Positions 8,098-18,641 of a stretch of 64,000 nt of DNA are shown in pieces (position 1 is the stretch's first letter; every line of letters begins with the position of its first letter). A program made the position numbers and the translations under genes. Source of the DNA: Chloroflexales bacterium ZM16-3 (lineage in GTDB: Bacteria > Chloroflexota > Chloroflexia > Chloroflexales > Chloroflexaceae); the NCBI GenBank assembly GCA_004138175.2, contig RYFE02000024.1:1-64000 (forward strand), written 5' to 3'. The notes below the pieces were generated by a model, which was not told the origin of the DNA, made no database searches, and worked only from the letters and a program-made list of their open reading frames with translations.

Positions 8098-8134
8098 AGT
8101 GGCTCAGTGCTTCAGTGGCTCAGTGCCTCAGTGA
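8096..8134. repeat. CAGTGGCT-type octamer repeats
   Basis: Four imperfect copies of an 8-9 bp unit (CAGTGGCT, CAGTGCTT, CAGTGGCT, CAGTGCCT), adjoining the perfect palindrome and ending at the slipin stop codon. The same family occurs at 40697-40738, 40846-40884 and 63388-63423. Confidence 0.7.
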
Positions 8135-8952
8135 TCTAGGCGCTGGGTGGAGGGGCTGCGGCGCTCGGAAGTAGGCTCGGATTGCTCGCCCCGGCTGACC
8201 GCGTCGACAAAGGGCTTGATCGTGTCGATCGGCAGCGGGAAGATGATCGTGCTGTTCTTCTCGACCGCGATCTCGGTCAGGGTCTGCAGATAGCGCAGCT
8301 GGAGCGTCACTGGCTCCTTGGCAATGATATCGGCGGCCTGGGCCAGAATGCCCGATGCCTGAAACTCGCCCTCGGCGTGGATGAGCTTGGCCCGCTTCTC
8401 GCGCTCGGCCTCGGCCTGCTTAGCCATGGCCCGCTGCATATTCTGTGGCAGCTCCACGTCCTTCACCTCTACGATCGTCACCTTGATACCCCAGGGCTCG
8501 GTCTGCTCATCAATGATCTGCTGGAGCTTCTGGTTGATCAGATCACGCTTGGCCAGCAGCTCGTCGAGCTCCCCCTGTCCGACCACGCTGCGCAGGGTGG
8601 TCTGGGCGATCTGCATGGTTGCGCGGATGTAGTCCATCACCTTCGTCACCGCCCAGTTCGGGTTGATCACCTGGAAGTAGAGTACGGCGTTAACCTTGAT
8701 CGTCACATTATCGAGGGTGATCACCTCCTGCACGGGCACATCCATTGTGATCACGCGGGTGTCGATACGAACCATGCGCTCGAAGATCGGAACCACCAGG
8801 AAGAGGCCGGGGCCACGGGCGCCCATCAGGCGACCGAGGCGGAAGATCACGCCGCGCTCGTACTCGGGAATGATCTTGATCGCGGAGAGCAGAACCATGA
8901 GCACAATGAACGCGAGCAATGCGACACATGCGAGGGCAATCGCGCCACCCAT
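8128..8952 (-). CDS. Slipin / stomatin-like SPFH membrane protein
   Basis: A 274-residue SPFH (band 7) protein with one N-terminal hydrophobic segment (residues about 5-24), then the band-7 core with [33 protein letters not shown] and [28 protein letters not shown], all classic slipin motifs. Slipins form membrane-associated oligomers and pair with NfeD proteases. The nfeD gene lies directly upstream on the same strand, the usual operon. A strong AAGGAGG precedes the ATG by six C residues. The last ~25 residues are polar and variable. Confidence 0.92.
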   Translation of the reverse strand: MGGAIALACVALLAFIVLMVLLSAIKIIPEYERGVIFRLGRLMGARGPGLFLVVPIFERMVRIDTRVITMDVPVQEVITLDNVTIKVNAVLYFQVINPNWAVTKVMDYIRATMQIAQTTLRSVVGQGELDELLAKRDLINQKLQQIIDEQTEPWGIKVTIVEVKDVELPQNMQRAMAKQAEAEREKRAKLIHAEGEFQASGILAQAADIIAKEPVTLQLRYLQTLTEIAVEKNSTIIFPLPIDTIKPFVDAVSRGEQSEPTSERRSPSTQRLDH

Positions 8953-9027
8953 GGGGGGCCTCCTTCTACATCACAAGAAATCACAGCTATCGTTCGGGGC
9001 GAGGGATTGGCGTGTCATAATACACCC

Positions 9028-10383
9028 CTACCCCGCTGGAGGATCGTCCTGCCGCCTCACGGTCAGGCGCAGATCATAGACGCCGGTAACGCGAACATAC
9101 TCGCCGACCTCAGCCGCGCCGCTCTCGCAGACGGCCCGCCAGAGGGCACCGTCCACAAAGACCATGCCCTCGGGCGCTAGGCGATGGCGCACCTCGGCGA
9201 GCCGGTCGATCATGCCCTCCTGGCCGGTTGTGACAGGCCGACTGCGCGTCCGCACAACCATGTAGACTCCGACGGCGGCGAATCCGGCGACCACCAGGGC
9301 GACGAGCGCGATCGCCCAAAAGGCCACCACGACTCCAGGGGCCTGGGCGGCATCGAACAGGGTGATCGCGCTGACGACGAGCACAATCAGACCAACCACT
9401 GTCAGTGCTCCGTGAGATGGCACAAAGAGATCCGTGGCCACAAGACCGAAGGCGATCAGGATGCCGAAGAAACTCAACCACTGTACCGGCAGGGCCAACA
9501 TGCCGATGAGGCTGCTGATCAGCAGCACGCTGCCGATGCCTGCGAGGACGCCGACGGTGGGCGTGGCGAACTCCGCGTAGATGGCGACCCCGGCCATCAC
9601 CAGCAGGAGAAAGGCGATGGTCGGGTCGGAGAGCAGCAGCAGCAGCTGCTCCCAGAGGCTTGGCTCAAGGGGCCGCGCCGCTCGCCCGAGGGTGTGCAGG
9701 ATAACCTGTCTACCGCCCTCCAACGTCACAGCGCGGCCCTCAAGGGAGACGAGCAGATCCTGCTCATCGCGGGCGACGATATCAACGGCGGGCGGGTTAA
9801 GGGCGGCGGCCTGCTCGTTGGTGAAGATGGCCCCCTCGCTGGCGGCGCGAGCAGCCCAGGCGTCGCTGCGCCCACGGTCGCGGTTCCATGTGGCGATCTG
9901 GCGCGTCACCTCGGCCAGAAAGAGGTCGCGCACCTGGACGGAGACACCAGTCACCGGCTCGGCAAGCGGCGTGGCGACGCCGAAGCTGGTGCCGGGAGCC
10001 ATGGCGGCCAAGTGGGCCGCGCTGAGCAGCCATGCCCCAGCGGCGCCCGAGTCCGTCCCGCTGGGGGCAACATAGACGACCACAGGCACCTGGGCGGCGG
10101 CGATATCGGCGGCGAGGCCGCGCACATCGCGCAGCACGGCACCCTCGCCCCCCAAGCGGATGATCAGGGCGGTGGCCTGGGCGGCCTCAGCCTCGCTCAG
10201 GGCGCGGCGCAGGTAGCCCACGGTATAGCGAGTAATCACCCCATCGACCGCAACCGTATAGATCGGCCCGTCAGCCTGCGCCTGCGCCGGGGGGGCGGCG
10301 AGCAGCGGCAGGATGGCGAAGACCAGGTAGATCGCGGCGCGCACGATCCGCCATACGGGCCAATGCGGTGCGAAGTTCCTCAT
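9028..10383 (-). CDS. NfeD-family membrane protein with ClpP-like protease domain
   Basis: A long-form NfeD, 451 residues: signal peptide (to about residue 38), a ClpP/crotonase-fold serine protease-like domain, about four or five transmembrane helices (residues ~250-370), and a C-terminal OB-fold NfeD domain with GQEGMIDRLAEVRHRLAPEGMVFVDGALW. The protease motif usually reads PxGxxAASAG; here it is PSGTDSGAAG, so the position of the catalytic serine appears to be alanine. It may be inactive or use the serine two residues earlier. The start at 10383 is preferred over 10428 because AGGA precedes it and because an extended -10 box overlaps the upstream ATG. Confidence 0.85.
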   Translation of the reverse strand: MRNFAPHWPVWRIVRAAIYLVFAILPLLAAPPAQAQADGPIYTVAVDGVITRYTVGYLRRALSEAEAAQATALIIRLGGEGAVLRDVRGLAADIAAAQVPVVVYVAPSGTDSGAAGAWLLSAAHLAAMAPGTSFGVATPLAEPVTGVSVQVRDLFLAEVTRQIATWNRDRGRSDAWAARAASEGAIFTNEQAAALNPPAVDIVARDEQDLLVSLEGRAVTLEGGRQVILHTLGRAARPLEPSLWEQLLLLLSDPTIAFLLLVMAGVAIYAEFATPTVGVLAGIGSVLLISSLIGMLALPVQWLSFFGILIAFGLVATDLFVPSHGALTVVGLIVLVVSAITLFDAAQAPGVVVAFWAIALVALVVAGFAAVGVYMVVRTRSRPVTTGQEGMIDRLAEVRHRLAPEGMVFVDGALWRAVCESGAAEVGEYVRVTGVYDLRLTVRRQDDPPAG

Positions 10384-10423
10384 ATGTCCTACGTATGCGG
10401 CGGAAGGCGACTCGGTGCCTCCC

Positions 10424-10432
10424 ATCATACCA
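10424..10432 (-). promoter_or_regulatory. Extended -10 box for nfeD-slipin
   Basis: On the minus strand the bases read TGGTATGAT, an extended -10. The predicted transcription start near 10417 gives a short leader to the ATG at 10383 and argues against the upstream ATG. Confidence 0.4.
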
Positions 10433-10463
10433 TAGTGCGGGGTTGGCGGGCGGGATCGGTCGT

Positions 10464-10676
10464 TTATGTGGCGGGCGCGTCGGGGCCGCGCTCGACAAAG
10501 CGCTTGACCCGCCGCTCAAACTCGGCGCGGGGCAGCAGCACCTTGCGCTCACAGGTCAGGCAGCGGATGCCGATCTCGGCACCGAGCCGCACCACGCGCC
10601 AGGTGTCGCCGCCGCAGGGGTGGCCCTTGCGCATCTGGACGACGTCGCCGAGGTAAATGTCGATCGGTGGGGGCAT
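10464..10676 (-). CDS. DUF951 family small protein
   Basis: A 70-residue protein matching the DUF951 pattern: [18 protein letters not shown] followed by [25 protein letters not shown]. Two CxxC-like cysteines suggest metal binding or an RNA-associated role, but the function is unknown. The ATG at 10676 is the first codon after a heptamer hairpin; upstream codons in the same frame are repeat sequence and were excluded. It shares the strand with mazG upstream and may be cotranscribed. Confidence 0.8.
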   Translation of the reverse strand: MPPPIDIYLGDVVQMRKGHPCGGDTWRVVRLGAEIGIRCLTCERKVLLPRAEFERRVKRFVERGPDAPAT

Positions 10677-10728
10677 ATGAATGTTGAGTGTTGAATGTTG
10701 AATGTAGCATTCAACACTCAACACTCTT
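10677..10728. repeat. TTGAATG heptamer hairpin between mazG and DUF951
   Basis: Arms 10686-10704 and 10708-10726 (TTGAATG/TTGAGTG units and their complement, one mismatch) flank a TAG loop. The right arm provides the mazG stop codon and its last two codons. Confidence 0.85.
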
Positions 10729-11923
10729 GCTTTGCTTCGCGCCAGAGGGCGATCATCTCTTCGAGGGAGAGGTCGGACAGGTTGCGGCCTTGCTCGATGT
10801 GGGTGAAGCGGCGGCGGAACTTGGCGTTGGCCTCGCGCAGGGCGGCCTCGGCGTCCACGCCCAGGTAGCTGGCCAGGCGCGCGGTGATGAAGAGCAGGTC
10901 GCCCAGCTCCTCAGCGGTGTGGGTGGCGTCGCCGCTGTCCACCGCCTCCTCCAGCTCGCCCAGCTCTTCGCGCAGCTTCGCCCAGGCGCTGGCGGCGTCG
11001 GGCCAGGCGAATCCGGTGCGGGCGGCCTTCTTGCCGAGCTTCTGGGCGGCGGCCAGGGCGGGCAGGGCCGGAGGCACGCCGTCGAGGGCGCTCGGGCGCG
11101 AGCGGCCCTTCTCGGCCAGCTCGGCGGCCTTGATCTGCTCCCAGCTCTGGTGTACCTGAGCCTCGCCGTCTACAGCCGCCCCGCCGAAGACGTGCGGGTG
11201 ACGCCGGATCAGCTTGCCGGCCACCTGGCCGAACACATCGGCGATGCTGAATGACCCGGCCTGGCGGGCCATCTCGCTATGCGCGAAGATGCTGATCAGC
11301 AGATCGCCCAGCTCCTCGCTCAGGCCGTGTGTGTCACCGGCGTCGAGGGCCTCCAGCACCTCGTGGGCCTCCTCAAGCAGCGCGCCGCGCAACGCCTGGT
11401 GGGTCTGCCTCACATCCCAGGGACAGCCGCCGGGGGCCAGCAGGCGGGCCACCACCCAGTGCAGCCCCTCGGGGCCGCGCAGGTCGGCGCGGATGGGGAG
11501 GGCGGGGAGATGAATGGTGAATGGTGAATGGTGAATGGTGAATGTTGCGAGATCGGCCAGCGTGATCTGGGTGATATGTGTGGCCGCGTCCGATTCATCC
11601 AGGGCGAGCAGCGTAAGCTGATGATCCGCTGGGTAGCGCCATAGCAGCAGCTCGTAGAGACGCCCCGGCGGGGCGTCTGTGCCAATACCCCAGATGATCG
11701 CCGGGGCCGTGGGCAAGAGCGGGAAGGGCGCGGGCGGAGGCGCATAGGCACCGATCCCCTGCGTCTCGGCCCACGAGCGCACCTCGGACTCGGGGCCGCC
11801 CTGTCCAGCCAGGGATGCGGCGGCGGCCAGCAGGGATGGGGCATGGAAGAGCTGAACCGCAGCTACACCGTCCAGATCGAGGGCAGCGCAGCAGGCGTCG
11901 AGGATACGGCCGGGTGTGATCAT
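10718..11923 (-). CDS. mazG: MazG nucleotide pyrophosphohydrolase with truncated methylase-like N terminus
   Basis: A 401-residue protein. The C-terminal two-thirds holds two MazG domains: [21 protein letters not shown] with [11 protein letters not shown] and ELGDLL, then a second copy with [13 protein letters not shown] and EELGDLLF. These are the metal-binding EExxE..ExxD patterns of the enzyme that hydrolyses non-canonical NTPs to NMP and pyrophosphate. Residues 1-150 resemble only the C-terminal part of the tetrapyrrole-methylase domain that precedes MazG in YabN-type fusions; the SAM-binding first half is missing and there is no room for it upstream. Residues ~126-138 are encoded by a heptamer repeat. 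No Shine-Dalgarno is visible before ATG 11923, which lies in repeat DNA. Confidence 0.87.
   Translation of the reverse strand: MITPGRILDACCAALDLDGVAAVQLFHAPSLLAAAASLAGQGGPESEVRSWAETQGIGAYAPPPAPFPLLPTAPAIIWGIGTDAPPGRLYELLLWRYPADHQLTLLALDESDAATHITQITLADLATFTIHHSPFTIHLPALPIRADLRGPEGLHWVVARLLAPGGCPWDVRQTHQALRGALLEEAHEVLEALDAGDTHGLSEELGDLLISIFAHSEMARQAGSFSIADVFGQVAGKLIRRHPHVFGGAAVDGEAQVHQSWEQIKAAELAEKGRSRPSALDGVPPALPALAAAQKLGKKAARTGFAWPDAASAWAKLREELGELEEAVDSGDATHTAEELGDLLFITARLASYLGVDAEAALREANAKFRRRFTHIEQGRNLSDLSLEEMIALWREAKQEC
11511..11548. repeat. TGAATGG heptamer array inside mazG
   Basis: Five tandem copies of a 7-bp unit (TGAATGG on the plus strand) lie in frame within the linker before the first MazG domain and encode the peptide [11 protein letters not shown]. 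Confidence 0.9.
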
Positions 11924-11926
11924 AAT

Positions 11927-11992
11927 AATGCAAAATGCAAAATGCAAAATGCAAAATGGCATATGCCATTTTGCATTTTGCATTTTGCATTA
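11927..11992. repeat. CAAAATG heptamer palindrome between mazG and a lipoprotein gene
   Basis: About four forward CAAAATG units are followed by the complementary units. The arms 11934-11962 and 11963-11991 are perfectly complementary over 29 bp with no spacer. The outer edge contributes the TAA stop of the downstream lipoprotein gene's frame. Confidence 0.9.
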
Positions 11993-12910
11993 CTGTTCAG
12001 GGAAGGGGAGCGGCACGCTGTTTGGGTCGAAGCCCTCAGCGATCACCAGATCGCCGCTGGCCTCGGCGTCTTTACGGAACTGATCGTACCAGGGGATAAA
12101 GGTCTCCTGGTAGAACTGCTGGCCGCCCTGGCTGTTCTGGAGTTGCTCGAAGTTGTCGAAGGGACGCTTCTCGGCGGCGGTTTCGCCGGCCTGGCGCTCC
12201 AGCACCTCAAACACGTACCAGAGACCGCCCGACTGCACCTTGGTGGGTGTGTTGAGCGCCAGAGAGAATCCGGCGGAGTCCAGCTCGGCGGGAGAGTCGC
12301 CCTTGGCGACCCAGCCCATGTCGCCGCCCTTGGGGCCATCCGGCGCGCGCTCGGCGGCCAGGGCGGCGAAGTCAGCGCCGCCCTTCAGGTCGGCCAGAAG
12401 CGTGTCGGCGTCGGACTCGCTGGCAACCGCAATGCTGCGAGCGTGGAACATATCGGCGCGGGTGTTTCTGGCCAGCACCTCAAGGATCTGCTGGTTCTGG
12501 GCCTGGCCCACGCGCTGCGCGGCGCTGTCGCCAGAGGGGGCGAGCTGCGCGAGCACGGCGCTATCCACGGCGGCAGGGTCCACGCCAATGCCACGGCTGC
12601 GGGCATACTGCGTCAGCAGGGCGTCCTGGATCATGCGGTCGAAGATCGAGCCGCGGATATTCTGCTGATCGACGAGTTGCTGGATCTCCTCGCGGGTCTG
12701 ACCCTGCTGGAGCAAGCTGTCGATTCCCGCGCCTAGCTCCAGCTTGAGCCGGCTGGAGAAGTCTGCCACGGTGTAGACATCGCCGCCGACACGAAACATC
12801 TGCGGGTTATCCGGCGTGACCTGACTTGTCACGCCGTTAGCGGTACTCTGGCATCCGGACAGAGCGATCATCAGGATGAGGGCGCTCAACGCCCAGGCGA
12901 AACGTCTCAC
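11990..12910 (-). CDS. Parvulin-type peptidyl-prolyl isomerase lipoprotein (PrsA/SurA-like)
   Basis: A 306-residue exported lipoprotein. From GTG at 12910 it starts with a basic segment, a hydrophobic stretch and a lipobox LSGC (Cys 20). A SurA-like helical N domain follows, then a parvulin domain with FHARSIAVASESDADTLL, FAALAAERAPDGPKGGDMGW and TPTKVQSGGLWYVFEVLER. Such proteins help fold secreted proteins outside the membrane. The GTG start was chosen because GGAGG lies six bases before it; ATGs upstream have no ribosome site. It ends directly in a CAAAATG palindrome. Confidence 0.85.
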   Translation of the reverse strand: MRRFAWALSALILMIALSGCQSTANGVTSQVTPDNPQMFRVGGDVYTVADFSSRLKLELGAGIDSLLQQGQTREEIQQLVDQQNIRGSIFDRMIQDALLTQYARSRGIGVDPAAVDSAVLAQLAPSGDSAAQRVGQAQNQQILEVLARNTRADMFHARSIAVASESDADTLLADLKGGADFAALAAERAPDGPKGGDMGWVAKGDSPAELDSAGFSLALNTPTKVQSGGLWYVFEVLERQAGETAAEKRPFDNFEQLQNSQGGQQFYQETFIPWYDQFRKDAEASGDLVIAEGFDPNSVPLPFPEQ

Positions 12911-12982
12911 CGTAAACCTCCACATTGGGGCTGCGCCCCTGGCATATCGCATCGCGTTAGGGCTGCCACCCTAAACCCCTTT

Positions 12983-13033
12983 ATATATGTGGCTGCAATT
13001 GCCAGCTTCGCTGGCAATTGCAGCCACATATAT
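12983..13033. terminator. Perfect 24-bp hairpin between lepA and the lipoprotein gene
   Basis: Arms 12983-13006 and 13010-13033 are exact complements around a TTC loop; apex GCCAGCTTCGCTGGC, as at 3832-3880 and 60888-60938. It lies just downstream of lepA on the minus strand. Confidence 0.6.
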
Positions 13034-13057
13034 GATCATGATCGGGGCCGCAGGCCC

Positions 13058-14878
<1,821 letters not shown>

Positions 14879-14995
14879 GATGACCTGTTCAGGCCGGGGG
14901 CTGGGCCGGCGCGTAGCGTATGTTTCGTTGCGCTGCAAGTATACCAGCCCCATGCGGTGCGTGCAAAAGGCGAGGGCGGGGGATGCCTGTAGGAC

Positions 14996-15025
14996 TTGAC
15001 GAATCAGTTATAGACAGGTTACTAT
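14996..15025 (+). promoter_or_regulatory. Possible promoter upstream of the ABC importer
   Basis: TTGACG and TACTAT are separated by 18 bp. If used it would give a leader of about 420 bases before the binding-protein gene. A second candidate -10 (TATATA at 15414-15419) lies much closer to the gene. Confidence 0.3.
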
Positions 15026-15440
15026 AGGATCGTAGGGTTATTCGAAGATATTCCCCCTGTTGAACTTCTCATAGTTCGATTTCATACCTGTCGGCTTCGC
15101 CGCAACGCAGCCGCCTGTCATTGTCAGGCCACCTGCTAGGGCGTCGCAAGACCGCTACCCGCCACGATTCTGCGGGCTCCGATCTTCCACCTTTTTGAAG
15201 GCATCGCCTCGGGAGCGTCCGCGCATCCTGATCGCGACTGCCAGCCGCAGGGCGTACCTTCCAAGGGCTGCCACACCAAGAAAGTGGGACGATTCCCTGC
15301 TCGTAGGGGGCGGACTCACCACATTATCGTGCGGGAGCGGTCGTACGTTCTGCACATGGCCACACGCATCACCCCATCGTTATGTTCCTTCCACGCAGAG
15401 GGCTGCGTGAAGGTATATAGATTCCCCTAGTCCAAAGGAG
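15026..15440. other. Long untranslated stretch upstream of the ABC importer
   Basis: No convincing gene, tRNA or known RNA motif was recognised. A small hairpin (CACGCAG...CTGCGTG, 15392-15409) lies shortly before the ribosome site. A 66-codon minus-strand frame here has no recognisable features. The stretch could be a transcribed leader. Confidence 0.4.
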
Positions 15441-15446
15441 AGAGTA

Positions 15447-17192
15447 ATGTCAGAGCGCCGAGACCGAGTGCATCCGGCCGTGCCCGAGGCCCAAGAGCAG
15501 CTGCGCCAGGGGCGGATCAGCCGCCGTGAGTTCCTGCGCGTAGCGACCCTGCTGGGCGTGAGCGCGCCGGCCGCCTATGTCCTGGCCGCATGCGGCACCC
15601 CGACCGCGACCGCCCCCACCTCCGCCCCGGCCGCCGCCACAGAGGCACCCGCCGCCGCCGCCACAGAGGCACCCGCTGCCGCCGCCACTGCCGCCCCCGC
15701 GATGGGCGCGATCAAGCGCGGCGGCACCCTGCGCGTCGGCATGCAAGTGCCCGCCGTGGATCACCCGGCCCGCTTCTCGTGGGTCTTCGACTCCAACGAG
15801 TTCCGTCAGGTCTTCGAGTACCTCACCGAGACCGGCGCGGATAACATCACTCGGCCCTATATGCTGGAGAGCTGGGAGGCCAGCGACGACCTGAAGACCT
15901 GGACGCTGAACCTGCGCAAGGACATCACCTGGTCCAACGGCGATACGTTCACCTCCGAGGATGTGCTCTTCAACTTCAAGGAGTGGCTCGCCCCCGAGAC
16001 CAAGTCGTCCATCCTGGGCCTCTGGGAGGGCTTCCTGACCATCGACGGCGTGGAGGCCAAGGACGACTACACCGTGGTGCTGAACCTGGCAGCGCCCAAG
16101 CTCGACGTGCCGGAGACCCTGTTCCACTACCCGGCCCAGATCATGCACCGCAGCTTCAACGGCGACCTGACCACGCTCAGCAACCCGAGCACCGGCCCGA
16201 TGAAGCTGGACGAGTTCAAGGTCGGCGAGCGGGTGAAGGTTTCGAAGCGCGAGGGCTACTGGCAGAACGGTGAGGACGGCAACCCGCTGCCCTACCTGGA
16301 CGCGATCGAGTACATCGACCTGGGCGACGACCAGACGGCCTATGTGTCCGCGCTCCAGGGCGGCCAGATCGACACGATCTACGACCCGACGGTTGACACC
16401 TTCCTGGCCCTGCGCAACGACAGCAAGATCACCGTCGAGCCGCTGCCCACCGCGCAGGCACGCGTGCTGCGTATGCGGGTGGACCTCGACCCCTGGACGG
16501 ACGTGCGGGTACGCAACGCCCTGAAGATGTCCCAGGATCGCCAGGCCATCCTCGACAACGCCTTCTTCGGCCAGGGTGAGCTCGGCCATGACTTCCACGT
16601 CGCCCCGGTTCAGCCGGAGTACGCGCCGATGGACGTGCCAGCCTATGACCCCGAGGGCGCCAAGGCGCTGCTGGCCGAGGCCGGTATCACCACGCCGCTA
16701 GACGTGGCGATCTCGGTCGGCACAGGCTGGACGGACATCGTCTCCTATGTCGAGTCGCTCAAGGAGACGGCCAAGCCGGCCGGCTTCAACATTACCCTGG
16801 ACACGATGCCCAACAACTCGTACTGGGATAAGTGGACGGAGGTGCCGGTGGGCGTGACAGCCTGGACGCACCGGCCCCTGGCGGTGATGCTGCTGCCCCT
16901 GGCCTACATCGCCGACTCTGAGGGCAACCCGGTGCCCTGGAACGAGAGCCGCTGGGTCGATCAGGAGTTCAGCGACCTGCTGAAGACCGCGCAGGGCACC
17001 CTGGACATCGAGGCCCGGCGGGCGATCATGAAGGACATCCAGCGCATCCAGCAGGAGCGCGGCTCGATCGGCATCTCCTGGTGGATGAACGTCTGGAACG
17101 TCTACAACCCGGCCTTCCAGAACCTGCACGCCCACCCCACCCACTACCAGATCTGGCGCGACACCTGGTACGACCCGGATAAGGCGGCTTAA
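15447..17192 (+). CDS. ABC transporter substrate-binding lipoprotein, family 5
   Basis: A 581-residue extracellular solute-binding protein of the peptide/nickel/opine family. A twin-arginine signal SRREFL (residues 25-30) runs into a lipobox ending LAAC (Cys 49). A low-complexity Thr/Ala/Pro linker with repeated ATEAPAAA follows, a common spacer in Chloroflexi lipoproteins. The binding domain carries YMLESWEASDDLKTWTLNLR and DITWSNGDTFTSEDVLFNF, the usual family 5 blocks. Strong AAAGGAGAGAGTA precedes the ATG. It is the first gene of a complete importer (binding protein, two permeases, double ATPase). Ligand unknown; oligopeptides are typical. Confidence 0.9.
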   Translation: MSERRDRVHPAVPEAQEQLRQGRISRREFLRVATLLGVSAPAAYVLAACGTPTATAPTSAPAAATEAPAAAATEAPAAAATAAPAMGAIKRGGTLRVGMQVPAVDHPARFSWVFDSNEFRQVFEYLTETGADNITRPYMLESWEASDDLKTWTLNLRKDITWSNGDTFTSEDVLFNFKEWLAPETKSSILGLWEGFLTIDGVEAKDDYTVVLNLAAPKLDVPETLFHYPAQIMHRSFNGDLTTLSNPSTGPMKLDEFKVGERVKVSKREGYWQNGEDGNPLPYLDAIEYIDLGDDQTAYVSALQGGQIDTIYDPTVDTFLALRNDSKITVEPLPTAQARVLRMRVDLDPWTDVRVRNALKMSQDRQAILDNAFFGQGELGHDFHVAPVQPEYAPMDVPAYDPEGAKALLAEAGITTPLDVAISVGTGWTDIVSYVESLKETAKPAGFNITLDTMPNNSYWDKWTEVPVGVTAWTHRPLAVMLLPLAYIADSEGNPVPWNESRWVDQEFSDLLKTAQGTLDIEARRAIMKDIQRIQQERGSIGISWWMNVWNVYNPAFQNLHAHPTHYQIWRDTWYDPDKAA

Positions 17193-17265
17193 GACCCTCA
17201 CCCCCTGCCCCCTCTCCCTTTAAAGGGAGAGGGGGTGCCGCGCCAGCGGTGGGGGTGAGGGCGAG
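17193..17265. repeat. CCCTCACCCC / GGGGTGAGGG inverted repeat
   Basis: CCCTCACCCCCTGCCCCCTC is paired with a complementary right half around TTTAAA; it fills the gap between the binding-protein and first permease genes and ends just before the latter's ribosome site. A related CCTCACCCTCC...GGGTGAGG palindrome lies at 40753-40798. Confidence 0.7.
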
Positions 17266-17274
17266 GGAATTCCC

Positions 17275-18582
17275 ATGATCACATTTCTTCTCCGCCGCGC
17301 GTTCTACCTGATTCTGACGCTCTTTGTCGTCTCGATCGCCATTTTCGCGATGAGCGAGATCGCACCCGGCAATATTGCGATCAACTCGCTGGGCAACACG
17401 ATCACCCCGGCCCAGGAGTCTTCGTTCAACGCGCAGAACGGCCTGGATCAGCCCGCTGTCACGCGCTACATCCGCTGGATGATCGGCAGCGACTGGCGGG
17501 CCGCCGGACTGATCGGCCACCCGGTGCGCCAGATCTACGAGCCCGACCTGAACCGCTGGAGCTGGTGGGGCGCGCTGCCCGACGGCACGCTGTTCCAGAA
17601 CTACACCGACGACGGCGAGAACATGATCCGCGTCGAGCGCCTGGCCGACGGCAGCACCCGCGATGTGCCGCTCGGCCCCGAGGTCTGGAAGACCGACGCA
17701 GAGGGCTACCCGGTGTTCTGGGGCGTGGACCGCGAGGGCCGCGCGGCCATGTGGGTACGGGGTGATGATAACGAAGCGTGGACGCTGGGCAAGAGCACCT
17801 GGAGAAGCTCGAAGGGCGCTCCGCGCGCGTATATCCCGCTCCAGAAGGGCCTGCTGCGCGGCGACCCCGGCGTGTCCTTCTTCACCCGCCGCCCGGTGGC
17901 CGAGACGCTGGTGCCGCGCCTGATGAACACGCTGCTGCTGGCCGGGATCGCCTTCGTGGTGGTGATGCCGCTGGCCCTGGCGCTGGGCATGCTGGCCGGG
18001 CTGAACGAGGGCCGCATCCTGGATCGTATCCTTTCGATCAGCAGCCTGGTGGCCACGGCCACGCCCGAGTTCGCCTCGGGGGTCTTCCTGATCCTGATCT
18101 TCTCGACCTGGCTGAAGTGGCTACCCGGCGCGGTGGTGGTCAGCAGCGACACCGCGATCTTCGAGCGCCCGCAGATGCTGGTGCTGCCGATCGTCACCCT
18201 GACCCTGATCGAACTGGGCTATGTGCTACGGATCACCAGGGCCAGCATGGTCGAGGTGATGCGCACCAACTACATCCGTACGGCCACGCTCAAGGGGCTG
18301 CCGCAGTGGCGGATCGTGACCAAGCACGCCCTGCGCAACGCCCTGATGGCCCCGATCACCGTGATCATCCTGCATGTGAACTGGCTGATCGGCGGGATCG
18401 TGGTGGTCGAGACGCTGTTCGGCTACCCGGGCCTGGGCCGCTATGTGATGGAGGCCGCCCTGTTCAAGGATGTGTTCGCGATCGAGGCGGCGACCATGGT
18501 GCTGGTGGTGATCGCGGTCGGCACGCAGCTCTTTGCGGACTTGATCTACACGTATCTGAACCCGCGAATTCGGTACACCTGA
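17275..18582 (+). CDS. ABC transporter permease, DppB-like, with enlarged extracytoplasmic loop
   Basis: A 435-residue inner-membrane permease. TM1 (residues ~7-29) is followed by an unusually long hydrophilic segment to about residue 215, then five helices. The permease coupling motif appears as NYIRTATLKGLPQWRIVTKHALRNA, with the conserved A..KG...R layout, and FGYPGLGRYVMEAA follows, both typical of DppB/OppB. Ordinary DppB proteins are about 310-340 residues, so about 110 extra residues face outward, with Trp/Asp-rich motifs such as RWSWWGALPDGTLFQNY. The insert may contact the binding protein. Translation probably couples to the next permease. Confidence 0.88.
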   Translation: MITFLLRRAFYLILTLFVVSIAIFAMSEIAPGNIAINSLGNTITPAQESSFNAQNGLDQPAVTRYIRWMIGSDWRAAGLIGHPVRQIYEPDLNRWSWWGALPDGTLFQNYTDDGENMIRVERLADGSTRDVPLGPEVWKTDAEGYPVFWGVDREGRAAMWVRGDDNEAWTLGKSTWRSSKGAPRAYIPLQKGLLRGDPGVSFFTRRPVAETLVPRLMNTLLLAGIAFVVVMPLALALGMLAGLNEGRILDRILSISSLVATATPEFASGVFLILIFSTWLKWLPGAVVVSSDTAIFERPQMLVLPIVTLTLIELGYVLRITRASMVEVMRTNYIRTATLKGLPQWRIVTKHALRNALMAPITVIILHVNWLIGGIVVVETLFGYPGLGRYVMEAALFKDVFAIEAATMVLVVIAVGTQLFADLIYTYLNPRIRYT

Positions 18583-18586
18583 GCGA

Positions 18587-18641
18587 TTGTAGATTGCAGA
18601 TTGCAGATTGCAGATTGCCGGCAATCTGCAATCTGCAATTA
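18587..18641. repeat. GCAGATT heptamer hairpin between the two permease genes
   Basis: Four forward GCAGATT-type units are followed by the reverse-complement units; arms 18600-18619 and 18620-18639 match perfectly with no spacer. The next gene's ribosome site begins two bases later. Confidence 0.9.

Noticed and set aside
9184-10656. A 490-codon plus-strand frame opposite nfeD
   Set aside because: Antisense shadow of a recognisable NfeD protein; low-complexity Gly/His/Asp composition.
15155-15355. A 66-codon minus-strand frame upstream of the ABC importer
   Set aside because: No ribosome site, no recognisable features; left as non-coding.
14996-15440. A riboswitch or known structured RNA upstream of the importer
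   Set aside because: No conserved motif of any class I know was seen; only a small hairpin.
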